Positions 37,301 through 52,600 of a stretch of DNA of 64,000 nt are shown piece after piece. Every line of letters starts with the position of its first letter. The first letter of the stretch is position 1. The DNA is from Ecdyonurus torrentis (taxonomy: Eukaryota; Arthropoda; Insecta; Ephemeroptera; Heptageniidae). Where the stretch lies: assembly GCA_949318235.1 (NCBI GenBank), contig OX439127.1, forward strand, positions 32,943,873 to 33,007,872, written 5' to 3'. Both the position numbers and the translations under genes were made by a program. A model generated the notes under the pieces. The model was given only the letters and a program-made list of their open reading frames with translations, had not been told where the DNA came from and made no database searches.

Positions 37301-40300
37301 CATAATACACACATCTATGTTTGTGAGCAAACAGTGAGGGTCCCCACCGATCTTGAAATCTTGTTTTATTTCATGGCGCAATGTTTTTGTATTTTACTTA
37401 ATGCATTCATATGTTTTTTAGATCGTAAAAAGTAAAAATTTTGTGATTAAACGATCGGTAAAAACAAGCTTCACATAATACACACACGTATGTTTGTAAC
37501 AAAGCTGTAGGCGTCCGAACCTATTAGGAAATCTCGTTTAATTCCCTGTCTTGATGTTTATGTATTTTACATAAGCAATTTATGTGTTTTTTTGACCGTA
37601 ATTTAGAGAAAATATTATGTTAAAGGAATCTGTAAAATATAACACAAGATATACACACACCTATGTTTGTGTGTGGGTAGTACAAATCCCAATTTATGTT
37701 AAAAATTAGTTTTGAATCCTAGCGCGATGTTTTTGTATTTTTCATAAGCCATAATTATGTATTTAAGATAATATTAAGTAAAAATATCATGTTTAAAGAA
37801 TATTTAAAATAGGCATTGCATAATACACACATCTATGTTTGTGAGCAAGCAGTGAGGGTCCTTACCGATCTTAAAATCTTGTTTTATTTCATGGCGCAAG
37901 GTTTTTGTATTTTACTTAATGCATTCATATGTTTTTTAGATCGTAAAAAGTAAAAATTTTGTCATTAAACGATCGGTAAAAACAAGCTTCACATAATACA
38001 CACACGTATGTTTGTAAGAAAGCTGTAGGCGTCCGAACCTATTAGGAAATCTCGTTTAATTCTCTGTCTTGATGTTTATGTATTTTACATAAGCAATTTA
38101 TGTGTTTTTTTGACCGTAATTTAGAGAAAATATTATGTTAAAGAAATCTGTAAAATATAACACAAGATATACACACACCTATGTTTGTGTGTGGGTAGTA
38201 CAAATCCCAATCTATCTTGAAAATTAGTTTTGAATCCTAGCGCGATGTTTTTGTATTTTTCATAAGCCATAATTATGTATTTAAGATAATATTAAGTAAA
38301 AATATTATGTTTAAAGATTATTTAAAATAGGAATTGCATAATACACACATCTATGTTTGTGAGCAAGCAGTGAGGGTCCCCACCGATCTTGAAATCTTGT
38401 TTTATTTCATGGCGTAATGTTTTTGTATTTTACTTAATGCATTCATATGTTTTTTAGATCGTAAAAAGTGAAAATTTTGTGATTAAACGATCGGTAAAAA
38501 CAAGCTTTACATAATACACACACGTATGTTTGTAAGAAAGCTGTAGGCGTCCGAACCTATTAGGAAATCTCGTTTAATTCCCTGTCTTGATGTTTATGTA
38601 TTTTACATAAGCCTTTTATGTGTTTGTTTGACCGTATTTTAGAGAAAATATTATGTTAAAGGAATCTGTAAAATATAACACAAGATATACACACACCTAT
38701 GTTTGTGTGTGGGTAGTACAAATCCCAATCTATGTTGAAAATTAGTTTTGAATCCTAGCGCGATGTTTTTGTATTTTTCATAAGCAATAATTATGTATTT
38801 AAGATAATATTAAGTAAAAATATTATGTTTAAAGAATATTTAAAATAGGAATTGCATAATACACACATCTATGTTTGTGAGCAAGCAGTGAGGGTCCCCA
38901 CCGATCTTGAAATCTTGTTTTATTTCATGGCGCAATGTTTTTGTATTTTACTTAATGCATTCATATGTTTTTTTGATCGTAAAAAGTGAAAATTTTGTGA
39001 TTAAACGATCGGTAAAAACAAGCTTTACATAATACACACACGTATGTTTGTAAGAAAGCTGTAGGCGTCCGAACCTATTAGGAAATCTCGTTTAATTCCC
39101 TGTCTTGATGTTTATGTATTTTACATAAGCCTTTTATGTGTTTGTTTGACCGTATTTTAGAGAAAATATTTTGTTAAAGGAATCTCTAAAATATAACACA
39201 AGATATACACACACCTATGTTTGTGTGTGGGTAGTACAAATCCCAATCTATGTTGAAAATTAGTTTTGAATCCTAGCGCGATGTTTTTGTATTTTTTATA
39301 AGCCATAATTATGTATTTAAGCTAATATTAAGTAAAAATATTATTTTTAATAATATTTATAATAGGCATCGCATAATACACACATCTATGTTTGTGAGCA
39401 AGCAGTGAGGGTCCTTACCGATCTTGAAATCTTGTTCTATTTCATGGCGCAATGTTTTTGTATTTTACTTAATGCATTCATATGTTTTTTAGATCGTAAA
39501 AAGTAAAAATTTTGTGATTAAACGATCGGTAAAAACAAGCTTTACATAATACACACACGTATGTTTGTAAGAAAGCTGTAGGCGTCCGAACCTATTAGGA
39601 AATCTCGTTTAATTCCCTGTCTTGATGTTTATGTATTTTACATAAGCAATTTATGTGTTTTTTTGACTGTAATTTAGAGAAAATATTATGTTAAAGGAAT
39701 CTGTAAAATATAACACAAGATATACACACACCTATGTTTGTGTGTGGGTAGTACAAATCCCAATCTATGTTGAAAATTAGTTTTGAATCCTAGCGCGATG
39801 TTTTTGTATTTTTCATAAGCCATAATTATGTATTTAAGATAATATTAAGTAAAAATATTATGTTTAAAGAATATTTAAAATAGGAATTGCATAATACACA
39901 CATCTATGTTTGTGAGCAAGCAGTGAGGGTCCCCACCGATCTTGAAATCTTGTTTTATTTCATGGCGCAATGTTTTTGTATTTTACTTAATGCATTCATA
40001 TGTTTTTTAGATCGTAAAAAGTGAAAATTTTGTGATTAAACGATCGGTAAAAACAAGCTTTACATAATACACACACGTATGTTTGTAAGAAAGCTGTAGG
40101 CGTCCGAACCTATTAGGAAATCTCGTTTAATTCCCTGTCTTGATGTTTATGTATTTTACATAAGCCTTTTATGTGTTTGTTTGACCGTATTTTAGAGAAA
40201 ATATTTTGTTAAAGGAATCTCTAAAATATAACACAAGATATACACACACCTATGTTTGTGTGTGGGTAGTACAAATCCCAATCTATGTTGAAAATTAGTT

Positions 40301-43300
40301 TTGAATCCTAGCGCGATGTTTTTGTATTTTTTATAAGCCATAATTATGTATTTAAGCTAATATTAAGTAAAAATATTATGTTTAATAATATTTATAATAG
40401 GCATCGCATAATACACACATCTATGTTTGTGAGCAAGCAGTGAGGGTCCTTACCGATCTTAAAATCTTGTTTTATTTCATGGCGCAATGTTTTTGTATTT
40501 TACATAATGCATTCATATGTTTTTTAGATAGTAAAAAGTGAAAATAATGTGATTAAACGATCGGTAAAAAAAAGCTTGACATAATACACACTCGTATGTT
40601 TGAAAGAAAGCTGTAGGCGTCCGAACCTATTAGGAAATCTCGTTTAATTCCCTGTCTTGATGTTTATGTATTTTACATAAGCAATTTATGTGTTTTTTTG
40701 ACCGTAATTTAGAGAAAATATTATGTTAAAGGAATCTGTAAAATATAACACAAGATATACACACACCTATGTTTGTGTGTGGGTAGTACAAATCCCAATC
40801 TATGTTGAAAATTAGTTTTGAATCCTAGCGCGATGTTTTTGTATTTTTCATAAGCCATAATTATGTATTTAAGATAATATTAAGTAAAAATATTATGTTT
40901 AAAGAATATTTAAAATAGGCATTGCATAATACACACATCTATGTTTGTGAGCAAACAGTGAGGGTCCTTACCGATCTTGAAATCTTGTTTTATTTCATGG
41001 CGCAATGTTTTTGTATTTTACTTAATGCATTCATATGTTTTTTAGATCGTAAAAAGTAAAAATTTTGTGATTAAACGATCGGTAAAAACAAGCTTCACAT
41101 AATACACACACGTATGTTTGTAAGAAAGCTGTAGGCGTCCGAACCTATTAGGAAATCTCGTTTAATTCCCTGTCTTGATGTTTATGTATTTTACATAAGC
41201 AATTTATGTGTTTTTTTGACCGTAATTTAGAGAAAATATTATGTTAAAGGAATCTGTAAAATATAACACAAGATATACACACACCTATGTTTGTGTGTGG
41301 GTAGTACAAATCCCAATCTATGTTGAAAATTAGTTTTGAATCCTAGCGCGATGTTTTTGTATTTTTCATAAGCAATAAATAATTATGTATTTAAGATACT
41401 ATTAAGTAAATATTATTTTTAAAGAAAAATTTAAAATAGGCATCGCATAATACACACATTTATGTTTGTAAGCAAGCAGTGAGGGTCCCCACCGATCTTG
41501 AAATCTTGTTCTATTTCATGGCGCAATGTTTTTGTATTTTACATAATGCATTCAATTTTTTTTAGATAGTAAAAAGTGAAAATGTTGTGATTAAACGATC
41601 GGTAAAAAAAAGCTTCACATAATACACACACGTATGTTTGTAAGAAAGCTGTAGGCGTCCGAACCTATTAGGAAATCTCGTTTAATTCCCTGTCTTGAAA
41701 TTTATGTATTTTACATAAGCCTTGTATGTGTTTGTTTGACCGTATTTTAGAGAAAATATTATGTTAAAGGAATCTGTAAAATATAACACAAGATATACAC
41801 ACACCTATGTTTGTGTGTGGGTAGTACAAATCCCAATCTATGTTGAAAATTAGTTTTGAATCTTAGCGCGATGTTTTTGTATTTTCATAAGCCATAATTA
41901 TGTATTTAAGATAATATTAAGTAAAAATATTATGTTTAAAGAATATTTAAAATAGGAATTGCATAATACACACATCTATGTTTGTGAGCAAGCAGTGAGG
42001 GTCCCCACCGATCTTGAAATCTTGTTTTATTTCATGGCGCAATGTTTTTGTATTTTACTTAATGCATTCATATGTTTTTTAGATCGTAAAAAGTGAAAAT
42101 TTTGTGATTAAACGATCGGTAAAAACAAGCTTTACATAATACACACACGTATGTTTGTAAGAAAGCTGTAGGCGTCCGAACCTATTAGGAAATCTCGTTT
42201 AATTCCCTGTCTTGATGTTTATGTATTTTACATAAGCCTTTTATGTGTTCGTTTGACCGTATTTTAGAGAAAATATTTTGTTAAAGGAATCTCTAAAATA
42301 TAACACAAGATATACACACACCTATGTTTGTGTGTGGGTAGTACAAATCCCAATCTATGTTGAAAATTAGTTTTGAATCCTAGCGCGATGTTTTTGTATT
42401 TTTCATAAGCCATAATTATGTATTTAAGATAATATTAAGTAAAAATATTATGTTTAAAGAATATTTAAAATAGGCATTGCATAATACACACATCTATGTT
42501 TGTGAGCAAACAGTGAGGGTCCCCACCGATCTTGAAATCTTGTTTTATTTCATGGCGCAATGTTTTTGTATTTTACTTAATGCATTCATATGTTTTTTAG
42601 ATCGTAAAAAGTAAAAATTTTGTGATTAAACGATCGGTAAAAACAAGCTTCACATAATACACACACGTATGTTTGTAACAAAGCTGTAGGCGTCCGAACC
42701 TATTAGGAAATCTCGTTTAATTCCCTGTCTTGATGTTTATGTATTTTACATAAGCAATTTATGTGTTTTTTTGACCGTAATTTAGAGAAAATATTATGTT
42801 AAAGGAATCTGTAAAATATAACACAAGATATACACACACCTATGTTTGTGTGTGGGTAGTACAAATCCCAATTTATGTTAAAAATTAGTTTTGAATCCTA
42901 GCGCGATGTTTTTGTATTTTTCATAAGCCATAATTATGTATTTAAGATAATATTAAGTAAAAATATCATGTTTAAAGAATATTTAAAATAGGCATTGCAT
43001 AATACACACATCTATGTTTGTGAGCAAGCAGTGAGGGTCCTTACCGATCTTAAAATCTTGTTTTATTTCATGGCGCAATGTTTTTGTATTTTACTTAATG
43101 CATTCATATGTTTTTTAGATCGTAAAAAGTAAAAATTTTGTCATTAAACGATCGGTAAAAACAAGCTTCACATAATACACACACGTATGTTTGTAAGAAA
43201 GCTGTAGGCGTCCGAACCTATTAGGAAATCTCGTTTAATTCTCTGTCTTGATGTTTATGTATTTTACATAAGCAATTTATGTGTTTTTTTGACCGTAATT

Positions 43301-46300
43301 TAGAGAAAATATTATGTTAAAGGAATCTGTAAAATATAACACAAGATATACACACACCTATGTTTGTGTGTGGGTAGTACAAATCCCAATCTATCTTGAA
43401 AATTAGTTTTGAATCCTAGCGCGATGTTTTTGTATTTTTCATAAGCCATAATTATGTATTTAAGATAATATTAAGTAAAAATATTATGTTTAAAGAATAT
43501 TTAAAATAGGAATTGCATAATACACACATCTATGTTTGTGAGCAAGCAGTGAGGGTCCCCACCGATCTTGAAATCTTGTTTTATTTCATGGCGTAATGTT
43601 TTTGTATTTTACTTAATGCATTCATATGTTTTTTAGATCGTAAAAAGTGAAAATTTTGTGATTAAACGATCGGTAAAAACAAGCTTTACATAATACACAC
43701 ACGTATGTTTGTAAGAAAGCTGTAGGCGTCCGAACCTATTAGGAAATCTCGTTTAATTCCCTGTCTTGATGTTTATGTATTTTACATAAGCCTTTTATGT
43801 GTTTGTTTGACCGTATTTTAGAGAAAATATTTTGTTAAAGGAATCTCTAAAATATAACACAAGATATACACACACCTATGTTTGTGTGTGGGTAGTACAA
43901 ATCCCAATCTATGTTGAAAATTAGTTTTGAATCCTAGCGCGATGTTTTTGTATTTTTCATAAGCCATAATTATGTATTTAAGATAATATTAAGTAAAAAT
44001 ATTATGTTTAAAGAATATTTAAAATAGGAATTGCATAATACACACATCTATGTTTGTGAGCAAGCAGTGAGGGTCCCCACCGATCTTGAAATCTTGTTTT
44101 ATTTCATGGCGCAATGTTTTTGTATTTTACTTAATGCATTCATATGTTTTTTTGATCGTAAAAAGTGAAAATTTTGTGATTAAACGATCGGTAAAAACAA
44201 GCTTTACATAATACACACACGTATGTTTGTAAGAAAGCTGTAGGCGTCCGAACCTATTAGGAAATCTCGTTTAATTCCCTGTCTTGATGTTTATGTATTT
44301 TACATAAGCCTTTTATGTGTTTGTTTGACCGTATTTTAGAGAAAATATTTTGTTAAAGGAATCTCTAAAATATAACACAAGATATACACACACCTATGTT
44401 TGTGTGTGGGTAGTACAAATCCCAATCTATGTTGAAAATTAGTTTTGAATCCTAGCGCGATGTTTTTGTATTTTTTATAAGCCATAATTATGTATTTAAG
44501 CTAATATTAAGTAAAAATATTATGTTTAATAATATTTATAATAGGCATCGCATAATACACACATCTATGTTTGTGAGCAAGCAGTGAGGGTCCTTACCGA
44601 TCTTAAAATCTTGTTTTATTTCATGGCGCAATGTTTTTGTATTTTACATAATGCATTCATATGTTTTTTAGATAGTAAAAAGTGAAAATAATGTGATTAA
44701 ACGATCGGTAAAAAAAAGCTTGACATAATACACACTCGTATGTTTGAAAGAAAGCTGTAGGCGTCCGAACCTATTAGGAAATCTCGTTTAATTCCCTGTC
44801 TTGATGTTTATGTATTTTACATAAGCAATTTATGTGTTTTTTTGACCGTAATTTAGAGAAAATATTATGTTAAAGGAATCTGTAAAATATAACACAAGAT
44901 ATACACACACCTATGTTTGTGTGTGGGTAGTACAAATCCCAATCTATGTTGAAAATTAGTTTTGAATCCTAGCGCGATGTTTTTGTATTTTTCATAAGCC
45001 ATAATTATGTATTTAAGATAATATTAAGTAAAAATATTATGTTTAAAGAATATTTAAAATAGGCATTGCATAATACACACATCTATGTTTGTGAGCAAAC
45101 AGTGAGGGTCCTTACCGATCTTGAAATCTTGTTTTATTTCATGGCGCAATGTTTTTGTATTTTACCTAATGCATTCATATGTTTTTTAGATCGTAAAAAG
45201 TAAAAATTTTGTGATTAAACGATCGGTAAAAACAAGCTTCACATAATACACACACGTATGTTTGTAAGAAAGCTGTAGGCGTCTGAACCTATTAGGAAAT
45301 CTCGTTTAATTCCCTGTCTTGATGTTTATGTATTTTACATAAGCAATTTATGTGTTTTTTTGACCGTAATTTAGAGAAAATATTATGTTAAAGGAATCTG
45401 TAAAATATAACACAAGATATACACACACCTATGTTTGTGTGTGGGTAGTACAAATCCCAATCTATGTTGAAAATTAGTTTTGAATCCTAGCGCGATGTTT
45501 TTGTATTTTTCATAAGCCATAAATAATTATGTATTTAAGATACTATTAAGTAAATATTATTTTTAAAGAAAAATTTAAAATAGGCATCGCATAATACACA
45601 CATTTATGTTTGTAAGCAAGCAGTGAGGGTCCCCACTGATCTTGAAATCTTGTTCTATTTCATGGCGCAATGTTTTTGTATTTTACATAATGCATTCAAT
45701 TTTTTTTAGATAGTAAAAAGTGAAAATGTTGTGATTAAACGATCGGTAAAAAAAAGCTTCACATAATACACACACGTATGTTTGTAAGAAAGCTGTAGGC
45801 GTCCGAACCTATTAGGAAATCTCGTTTAATTCCCTGTCTTGAAATTTATGTATTTTACATAAGCCTTGTATGTGTTTGTTTGACCGTATTTTAGTGAAAA
45901 TATTATGTTAAAGGAATCTGTAAAATATAACACAAGATATACACACACCTATGTTTGTGTGTGGGTAGTACAAATCCCAATCTATGTTGAAAATTAGTTT
46001 TGAATCCTAGCGCGATGTTTTTGTATTTTCATAAGCCATAATTATGTATTTAAGATAATATTAAGTAAAAATATTATGTTTAAAGAATATTTAAAATAGG
46101 AATTGCATAATACACACATCTATGTTTGTGAGCAAGCAGTGAGGGTCCCCACCGATCTTGAAATCTTGTTTTATTTCATGGCGCAATGTTTTTGTATTTT
46201 ACTTAATGCATTCATATGTTTTTTAGATCGTAAAAAGTGAAAATTTTGTGATTAAACGATCGGTAAAAACAAGCTTTACATAATACACACACGTATGTTT

Positions 46301-49300
46301 GTAAGAAAGCTGTAGGCGTCCGAACCTATTAGGAAATCTCGTTTAATTCCCTGTCTTGATGTTTATGTATTTTACATAAGCCTTTTATGTGTTCGTTTGA
46401 CCGTATTTTAGAGAAAATATTTTGTTAAAGGAATCTCTAAAATATAACACAAGATATACACACACCTATGTTTGTGTGTGGGTAGTACAAATCCCAATCT
46501 ATGTTGAAAATTAGTTTTGAATCCTAGCGCGATGTTTTTGTATTTTGTATAAGCCATAATTATGTATTTAAGCTAATATTAAGTAAAAATATTATGTTTA
46601 ATAATATTTATAATAGGCATCGCATAATACACACATCTATGTTTGTGAGCAAGCAGTGAGGGTCCCCACCGATCTTGAAATCTTGTTTTATTTCATGGCG
46701 CCATGTTTTTTTATTTTACATAATGCATTCATATGTTTTTTAGATAGTAAAAAGTGAAAATATTGTGATTAAACGATCGGTAAAAAAAAGTTTCACATAA
46801 TACACACTCGTATGTTTGAAAGAAAGCTGTAGGCGTCCGAACCTATTAGGAAATCTCGTTTAATTCCCTGTCTTGATGTTTATGTATTTTACATAAGCCT
46901 TGTATGTGTTTGTTTGACCGTATTTTAGAGAAAATATTATGTTAAAGGAATCTGTAAAATATAACACAAGATATACACACACCTATGTTTGTGTGTGGGT
47001 AGTACAAATCCCAATCTATGTTGAAAATTAGTTTTGAATCCTAGCGCGATGTTTTTGTATTTTTTATAAGCCATAATTATGTATTTAAGCTAATATTAAG
47101 TAAAAATATTATGTTTAATAATATTTCTAATAGGCATCGCATAATACACACATCTATGTTTGTGAGCAAGCAGTGAGGGTCCCCACCGATCTTGAAATCT
47201 TGTTTTGTTTCATGGCACAATGTTTTTGTATTTTACATAATGCATTTATATGTTTTTAAGATAGTAAAAAGTGAAAATTTTGGGATTAAACTATTGAAAA
47301 AGAAAGGCTTCACTTAATACACACACGTATGTTTGTAAGAAAGCTGTAGGCGTCCGAACCTATTAGGAAATCTCGTTTAATTCCCTGTCTTGATGTTTAT
47401 GTATTTTACATAAGCCTTTTATGTGTTTGTTTGACCGTATTTTAGAGAAAATATTTTGTTAAAGGAATCTCTAAAATATAACACAAGATATACACACACC
47501 TATGTTTGTGTGTGGGTAGTACAAATCCCAATCTATGTTGAAAATTAGTTTTGAATCCTAGCGCGATGTTTTTGTATTTTTCATAAGCCATAATTATGTA
47601 TTTAAGATAATATTAAGTAAAAATATTATGTTTAAAGAATATTTAAAATAGGCATTGCATAATACACACATCTATGTTTGTGAGCAAACAGTGAGGGTCC
47701 TTACCGATCTTGAAATCTTGTTTTATTTCATGGCGCAATGTTTTTGTATTTTACTTAATGCATTCATATGTTTTTTAGATCGTAAAAAGTAAAAATTTTG
47801 TGATTAAACGATCGGTAAAAACAAGCTTCACATAATACACACACGTATGTTTGTAACAAAGCTGTAGGCGTCCGAACCTATTAGGAAATCTCGTTAAATT
47901 CCCTGTCTTGATGTTTATGTATTTTACATAAGCAATTTATGTGTTTTTTTGACCGTAATTTAGAGAAAATATTATGTTTAAGGAATCTGTAAAATATAAC
48001 ACAAGATATACACACACCTATGTTTGTGTGTGGGTAGTAAAAATCCCAATCTATGTTAAAAATTAGTTTTGAATCCTAGCGCGATGTTTTTGTATTTTTC
48101 ATAAGACATAATTATGTATTTAAGATAATATTAAGTAAAAATATCATGTTTAAAGAATAGGTAAAAATAGGCATCGCATAATACACACATCTATGTTTGT
48201 GAGCAAGCAGTGAGGGTCCCCACCGATCTTGAAATCTCGTTTTTTTTCATGGCACAATGTTTTTGTATTTTACATAATGCTTTCATATGTTTTTAATATA
48301 GTAAAAAGTGAAAATTTTGAGATTAAACGATCGGTAAAAAAAAGCTTCACATAATACACACACGTTTGTTTGTAACAAAGCTGTAGGCGTCCGAACCTAT
48401 TAGGAAATCTCGTTTAATTCCCTGTCTTGATGTTTATGTATTTTACATAAGACTTGTATGTGTTTGTTTGACCGTATTTTAGAGAAAATATTATGTTAAA
48501 GGAATCTGTAAAATATAACACAAGATATACACACACCTATGTTTGTGTGTGGGTAGTACAAATCCCAATCTATGTTGAAAATTAGTTTTGAATCCTAGCG
48601 CGATGTTTTTGTATTTTTTATAAGCCATAATTATGTATTTAAGCTAATATTAAGTAAAAATATTATGTTTAAAGAATATTTATAATAGGCATCGCATAAT
48701 ACACACATCTATGTTTGTGACCAAGCAGTGAGGGTCCTTACCGATCTTGAAATCTTGTTTTATTTCATGGCGCAATGTTTTTGTATTTTACATAATGCAT
48801 TCATATGTTTTTTAGATAGTAAAAAGTGAAAATAATGTGATTAAACGATCGGTAAAAAAAAGCTTGACATAATACACACTCGTATGTTTGAAAGAAAGCT
48901 GTAGGCGTCCGAACCTATTAGGAAATCTCGTTTAATTCCCTGTCTTGATGTTTATGTATTTTACATAAGCAATTTATGTGTTTTTTTGACCGTAATTTAG
49001 AGAAAATATTATGTTAAAGGAATCTGTAAAATATAACACAAGATATACACACACCTATGTTTGTGTGTGGGTAGTACAAATCCCAATCTATATTGAAAAT
49101 TAGTTTTGAATCCTAGCGCGATGTTTTTGTATTTTTCATAAGCCATAATTATGTATTTAAGATTATATTAAGTAAAAATATTATGTTTAAAGAATATTTA
49201 AAATAGGCATTGCATAATACACACATCTATGTTTGTGAGCAAACAGTGAGGGTCCTTACCGATCTTGAAATCTTGTTTTATTTCATGGCGCAATGTTTTT

Positions 49301-49660
49301 GTATTTTACTTAATGCATTCATATGTTTTTTAGATCGTAAAAAGTAAAAATTTTGTGATTAAACGATCGGTAAAAACAAGCTTCACATAATACACACACG
49401 TATGTTTGTAAGAAAGCTGTAGGCGTCCGAACCTATTAGGAAATCTCGTTTAATTCCCTGTCTTGATGTTTATGTATTTTACATAAGCAATTTATGTGTT
49501 TTTTTGACCGTAATTTAGAGAAAATATTATGTTAAAGGAATCTGTAAAATATAACACAAGATATACACACACCTATGTTTGTGTGTGGGTAGTACAAATC
49601 ACAATCTATGTTGAAAATTAGTTTTGAATCCTAGCGCGATGTTTTTGTATTTTTCATAAG
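25321..49660. repeat. Run of five higher-order blocks of 10, 11, 10, 8 and 8 trimers
   Basis: The six-base-longer variant at 25321, 30499, 36193, 41372, 45516 and 49660 gives spacings of 5178, 5694, 5179, 4144 and 4144 bp, which are 10, 11, 10, 8 and 8 trimers. A second marker, AATAATGTGATTAAACG with GCTTGACAT, near 24490, 29667, 35365, 40545, 44690 and 48832, gives the same series. The blocks are the main homogenised part of the array. Confidence 0.85.
47840..48460. repeat. Divergent satellite trimer
   Basis: This unit carries an unusual concentration of private changes: CTCGTTAAATTCC, ATGTTTAAGGAAT, GTAGTAAAAATCCC, AAGACATAATT, GAATAGGTAAAAATAGG, a longer T run in subunit C, GCTTTCATATG, TTAATATAG, TTGAGATTAAACG and ACACGTTTGTTTG. 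Its subunit C/A part is matched near 57075-57185. It may be an older copy that escaped homogenisation. Confidence 0.7.
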
Positions 49661-52600
49661 CCATAAATAATTATGTATTTAAGATACTATTAAGTAAATA
49701 TTATTTTTAAAGAAAAATTTAAAATAGGCATCGCATAATACACACATTTATGTTTGTAAGCAAGCAGTGAGGGTCCCCACCGATCTTGAAATCTTGTTCT
49801 ATTTCATGGCGCAATGTTTTTGTATTTTACATAATGCATTCAATTTTTTTTAGATAGTAAAAAGTGAAAATGTTGTGATTAAACGATCGGTAAAAAAAAG
49901 CTTCACATAATACACACACGTATGTTTGTAAGAAAGCTGTAGGCGTCCGAACCTATTAGGAAATCTCGTTTAATTCCCTGTCTTGATGTTTATGTATTTT
50001 ACATAAGCAATTTATGTGTTTTTTTGACCGTAATTTAGAGAAAATATTATGTTAAAGGAATCTGTAAAATATAACACAAGATATACACACACCTATGTTT
50101 GTGTGTGGGTAGTACAAATCCCAATCTATGTTGAAAATTAGTTTTGAATCCTAGCGCGATGTTTTTGTATTTTTCATAAGCTATAATTATGTATTTAAGA
50201 TAATATTAAGTAAAAATATTATGTTTAAAGAATATTTAAAATAGGAATTGCATAATACACACATCTATGTTTGTGAGCAAGCAGTGAGGGTCCCCACCGA
50301 TCTTGAAATCTTGTTTTATTTCATGGCGCAATGTTTTTGTATTTTACTTAATGCATTCATATGTTTTTTAGATCGTAAAAAGTGAAAATTTTGTGATTAA
50401 ACGATCGGTAAAAACAAGCTTTACATAATACACACACGTATGTTTGTAAGAAAGCTGTAGGCGTCCGAACCTATTAGGAAATCTCGTTTAATTCCCTGTC
50501 TTGATGTTTATGTATTTTACATAAGCCTTTTATGTGTTCGTTTGACCGTATTTTAGAGAAAATATTTTGTTAAAGGAATCTCTAAAATATAACACAAGAT
50601 ATACACACACCTATGTTTGTGTGTGGGTAGTACAAATCCCAATCTATGTTGAAAATTAGTTTTGAATCCTAGCGCGATGTTTTTGTATTTTGTATAAGCC
50701 ATAATTATGTATTTAAGCTAATATTAAGTAAAAATATTATGTTTAATAATATTTATAATAGGCATCGCATAATACACACATCTATGTTTGTGAGCAAGCA
50801 GTGAGGGTCCCCACCGATCTTGAAATCTTGTTTTATTTCATGGCGCCATGTTTTTTTATTTTACATAATGCATTCATATGTTTTTTAGATAGTAAAAAGT
50901 GAAAATATTGTGATTAAACGATCGGTAAAAAAAAGTTTCACATAATACACACTCGTATGTTTGAAAGAAAGCTGTAGGCGTCCGAACCTATTAGGAAATC
51001 TCGTTTAATTCCCTGTCTTGATGTTTATGTATTTTACATAAACCTTGTATGTGTTTGTTTGACCGTATTTTAGAGAAAATATTATGTTAAAGGAATCTGT
51101 AAAATATAACACAAGATATACACACACCTATGTTTGTGTGTGGGTAGTACAAATCCCAATCTATGTTGAAAAATAGTTTTGAATCCTAGCGCGATGTTTT
51201 TGTATTTTTTATAAGCCATAATTATGTATTTAAGCTAATATTAAGTAAAAATATTATGTTTAATAATATTTATAATAGGCATCGCATAATACACACATCT
51301 ATGTTTGTGAGCAAGCAGTGAGGGTCCCCACCGATCTTGAAATCTTGTTTTATTTCATGGCACAATGTTTTTGTATTTTACATAATGCATTTATATGTTT
51401 TTAAGATAGTAAAAAGTGAAAATTTTGGGATTAAACTATTGAAAAAAAAAAGCTTCACTTAATACACACACGTATGTTTGTAAGAAAGCTGTAGGCGTCC
51501 GAACCTATTAGGAAATCTCGTTTAATTCCCTGTCTTGATGTTTATGTATTTTACATAAGCCTTTTATGTGTTTGTTTGACCGTATTTTAGAGAAAATATT
51601 ATGTTAAAGGAATCTGTAAAATATAACACAAGATATACACACACCTATGTTTGTGTGTGGGTAGTACAAATCCCAATCTATGTTGAAAATTAGTTTTGAA
51701 TCCTAGCGCGATGTTTTTGTATTTTTCATAAGCCATAATTATGTATTTAAGATAATATTAAGTAAAAATATTATGTTTAAAGAATATTTAAAATAGGCAT
51801 TGCATAATACACACATCTATGTTTGTGAGCAAACAGTGAGGGTCCTTACCGATCTTGAAATCTTGTTTTATTTCATGGCGCAATGTTTTTGTATTTTACT
51901 TAATGCATTCATATGTTTTTTAGATCGTAAAAAGTAAAAATTTTGTGATTAAACGATCGGTAAAAACAAGCTTCACATAATACACACACGTATGTTTGTA
52001 ACAAAGCTGTAGGCGTCCGAACCTATTAGGAAATCTCGTTTAATTCCCTGTCTTGATGTTTATGTATTTTACATAAGCAATTTATGTGTTTTTTTGACCG
52101 TAATTTAGAGAAAATATTATGTTAAAGGAATCTGTAAAATATAACACAAGATATACACACACCTATGTTTGTGTGTGGGTAGTACAAATCCCAATTTATG
52201 TTAAAAATTAGTTTTGAATCCTAGCGCGATGTTTTTGTATTTTTCATAAGCCATAATTATGTATTTAAGATAATATTAAGTAAAAATATCATGTTTAAAG
52301 AATATTTAAAATAGGCATTGCATAATACACACATCTATGTTTGTGAGCAAACAGTGAGGGTCCTTACCGATCTTGAAATCTTGTTTTATTTCATGGCGCA
52401 ATGTTTTTGTATTTTACTTAATGCATTCATATGTTTTTTAGATCGTAAAAAGTAAAAATTTTGTCATTAAACGATCGGTAAAAACAAGCTTCACATAATA
52501 CACACACGTATGTTTGTAAGAAAGCTGTAGGCGTCCGAACCTATTAGGAAATCTCGTTTAATTCTCTGTCTTGATGTTTATGTATTTTACATAAGCAATT

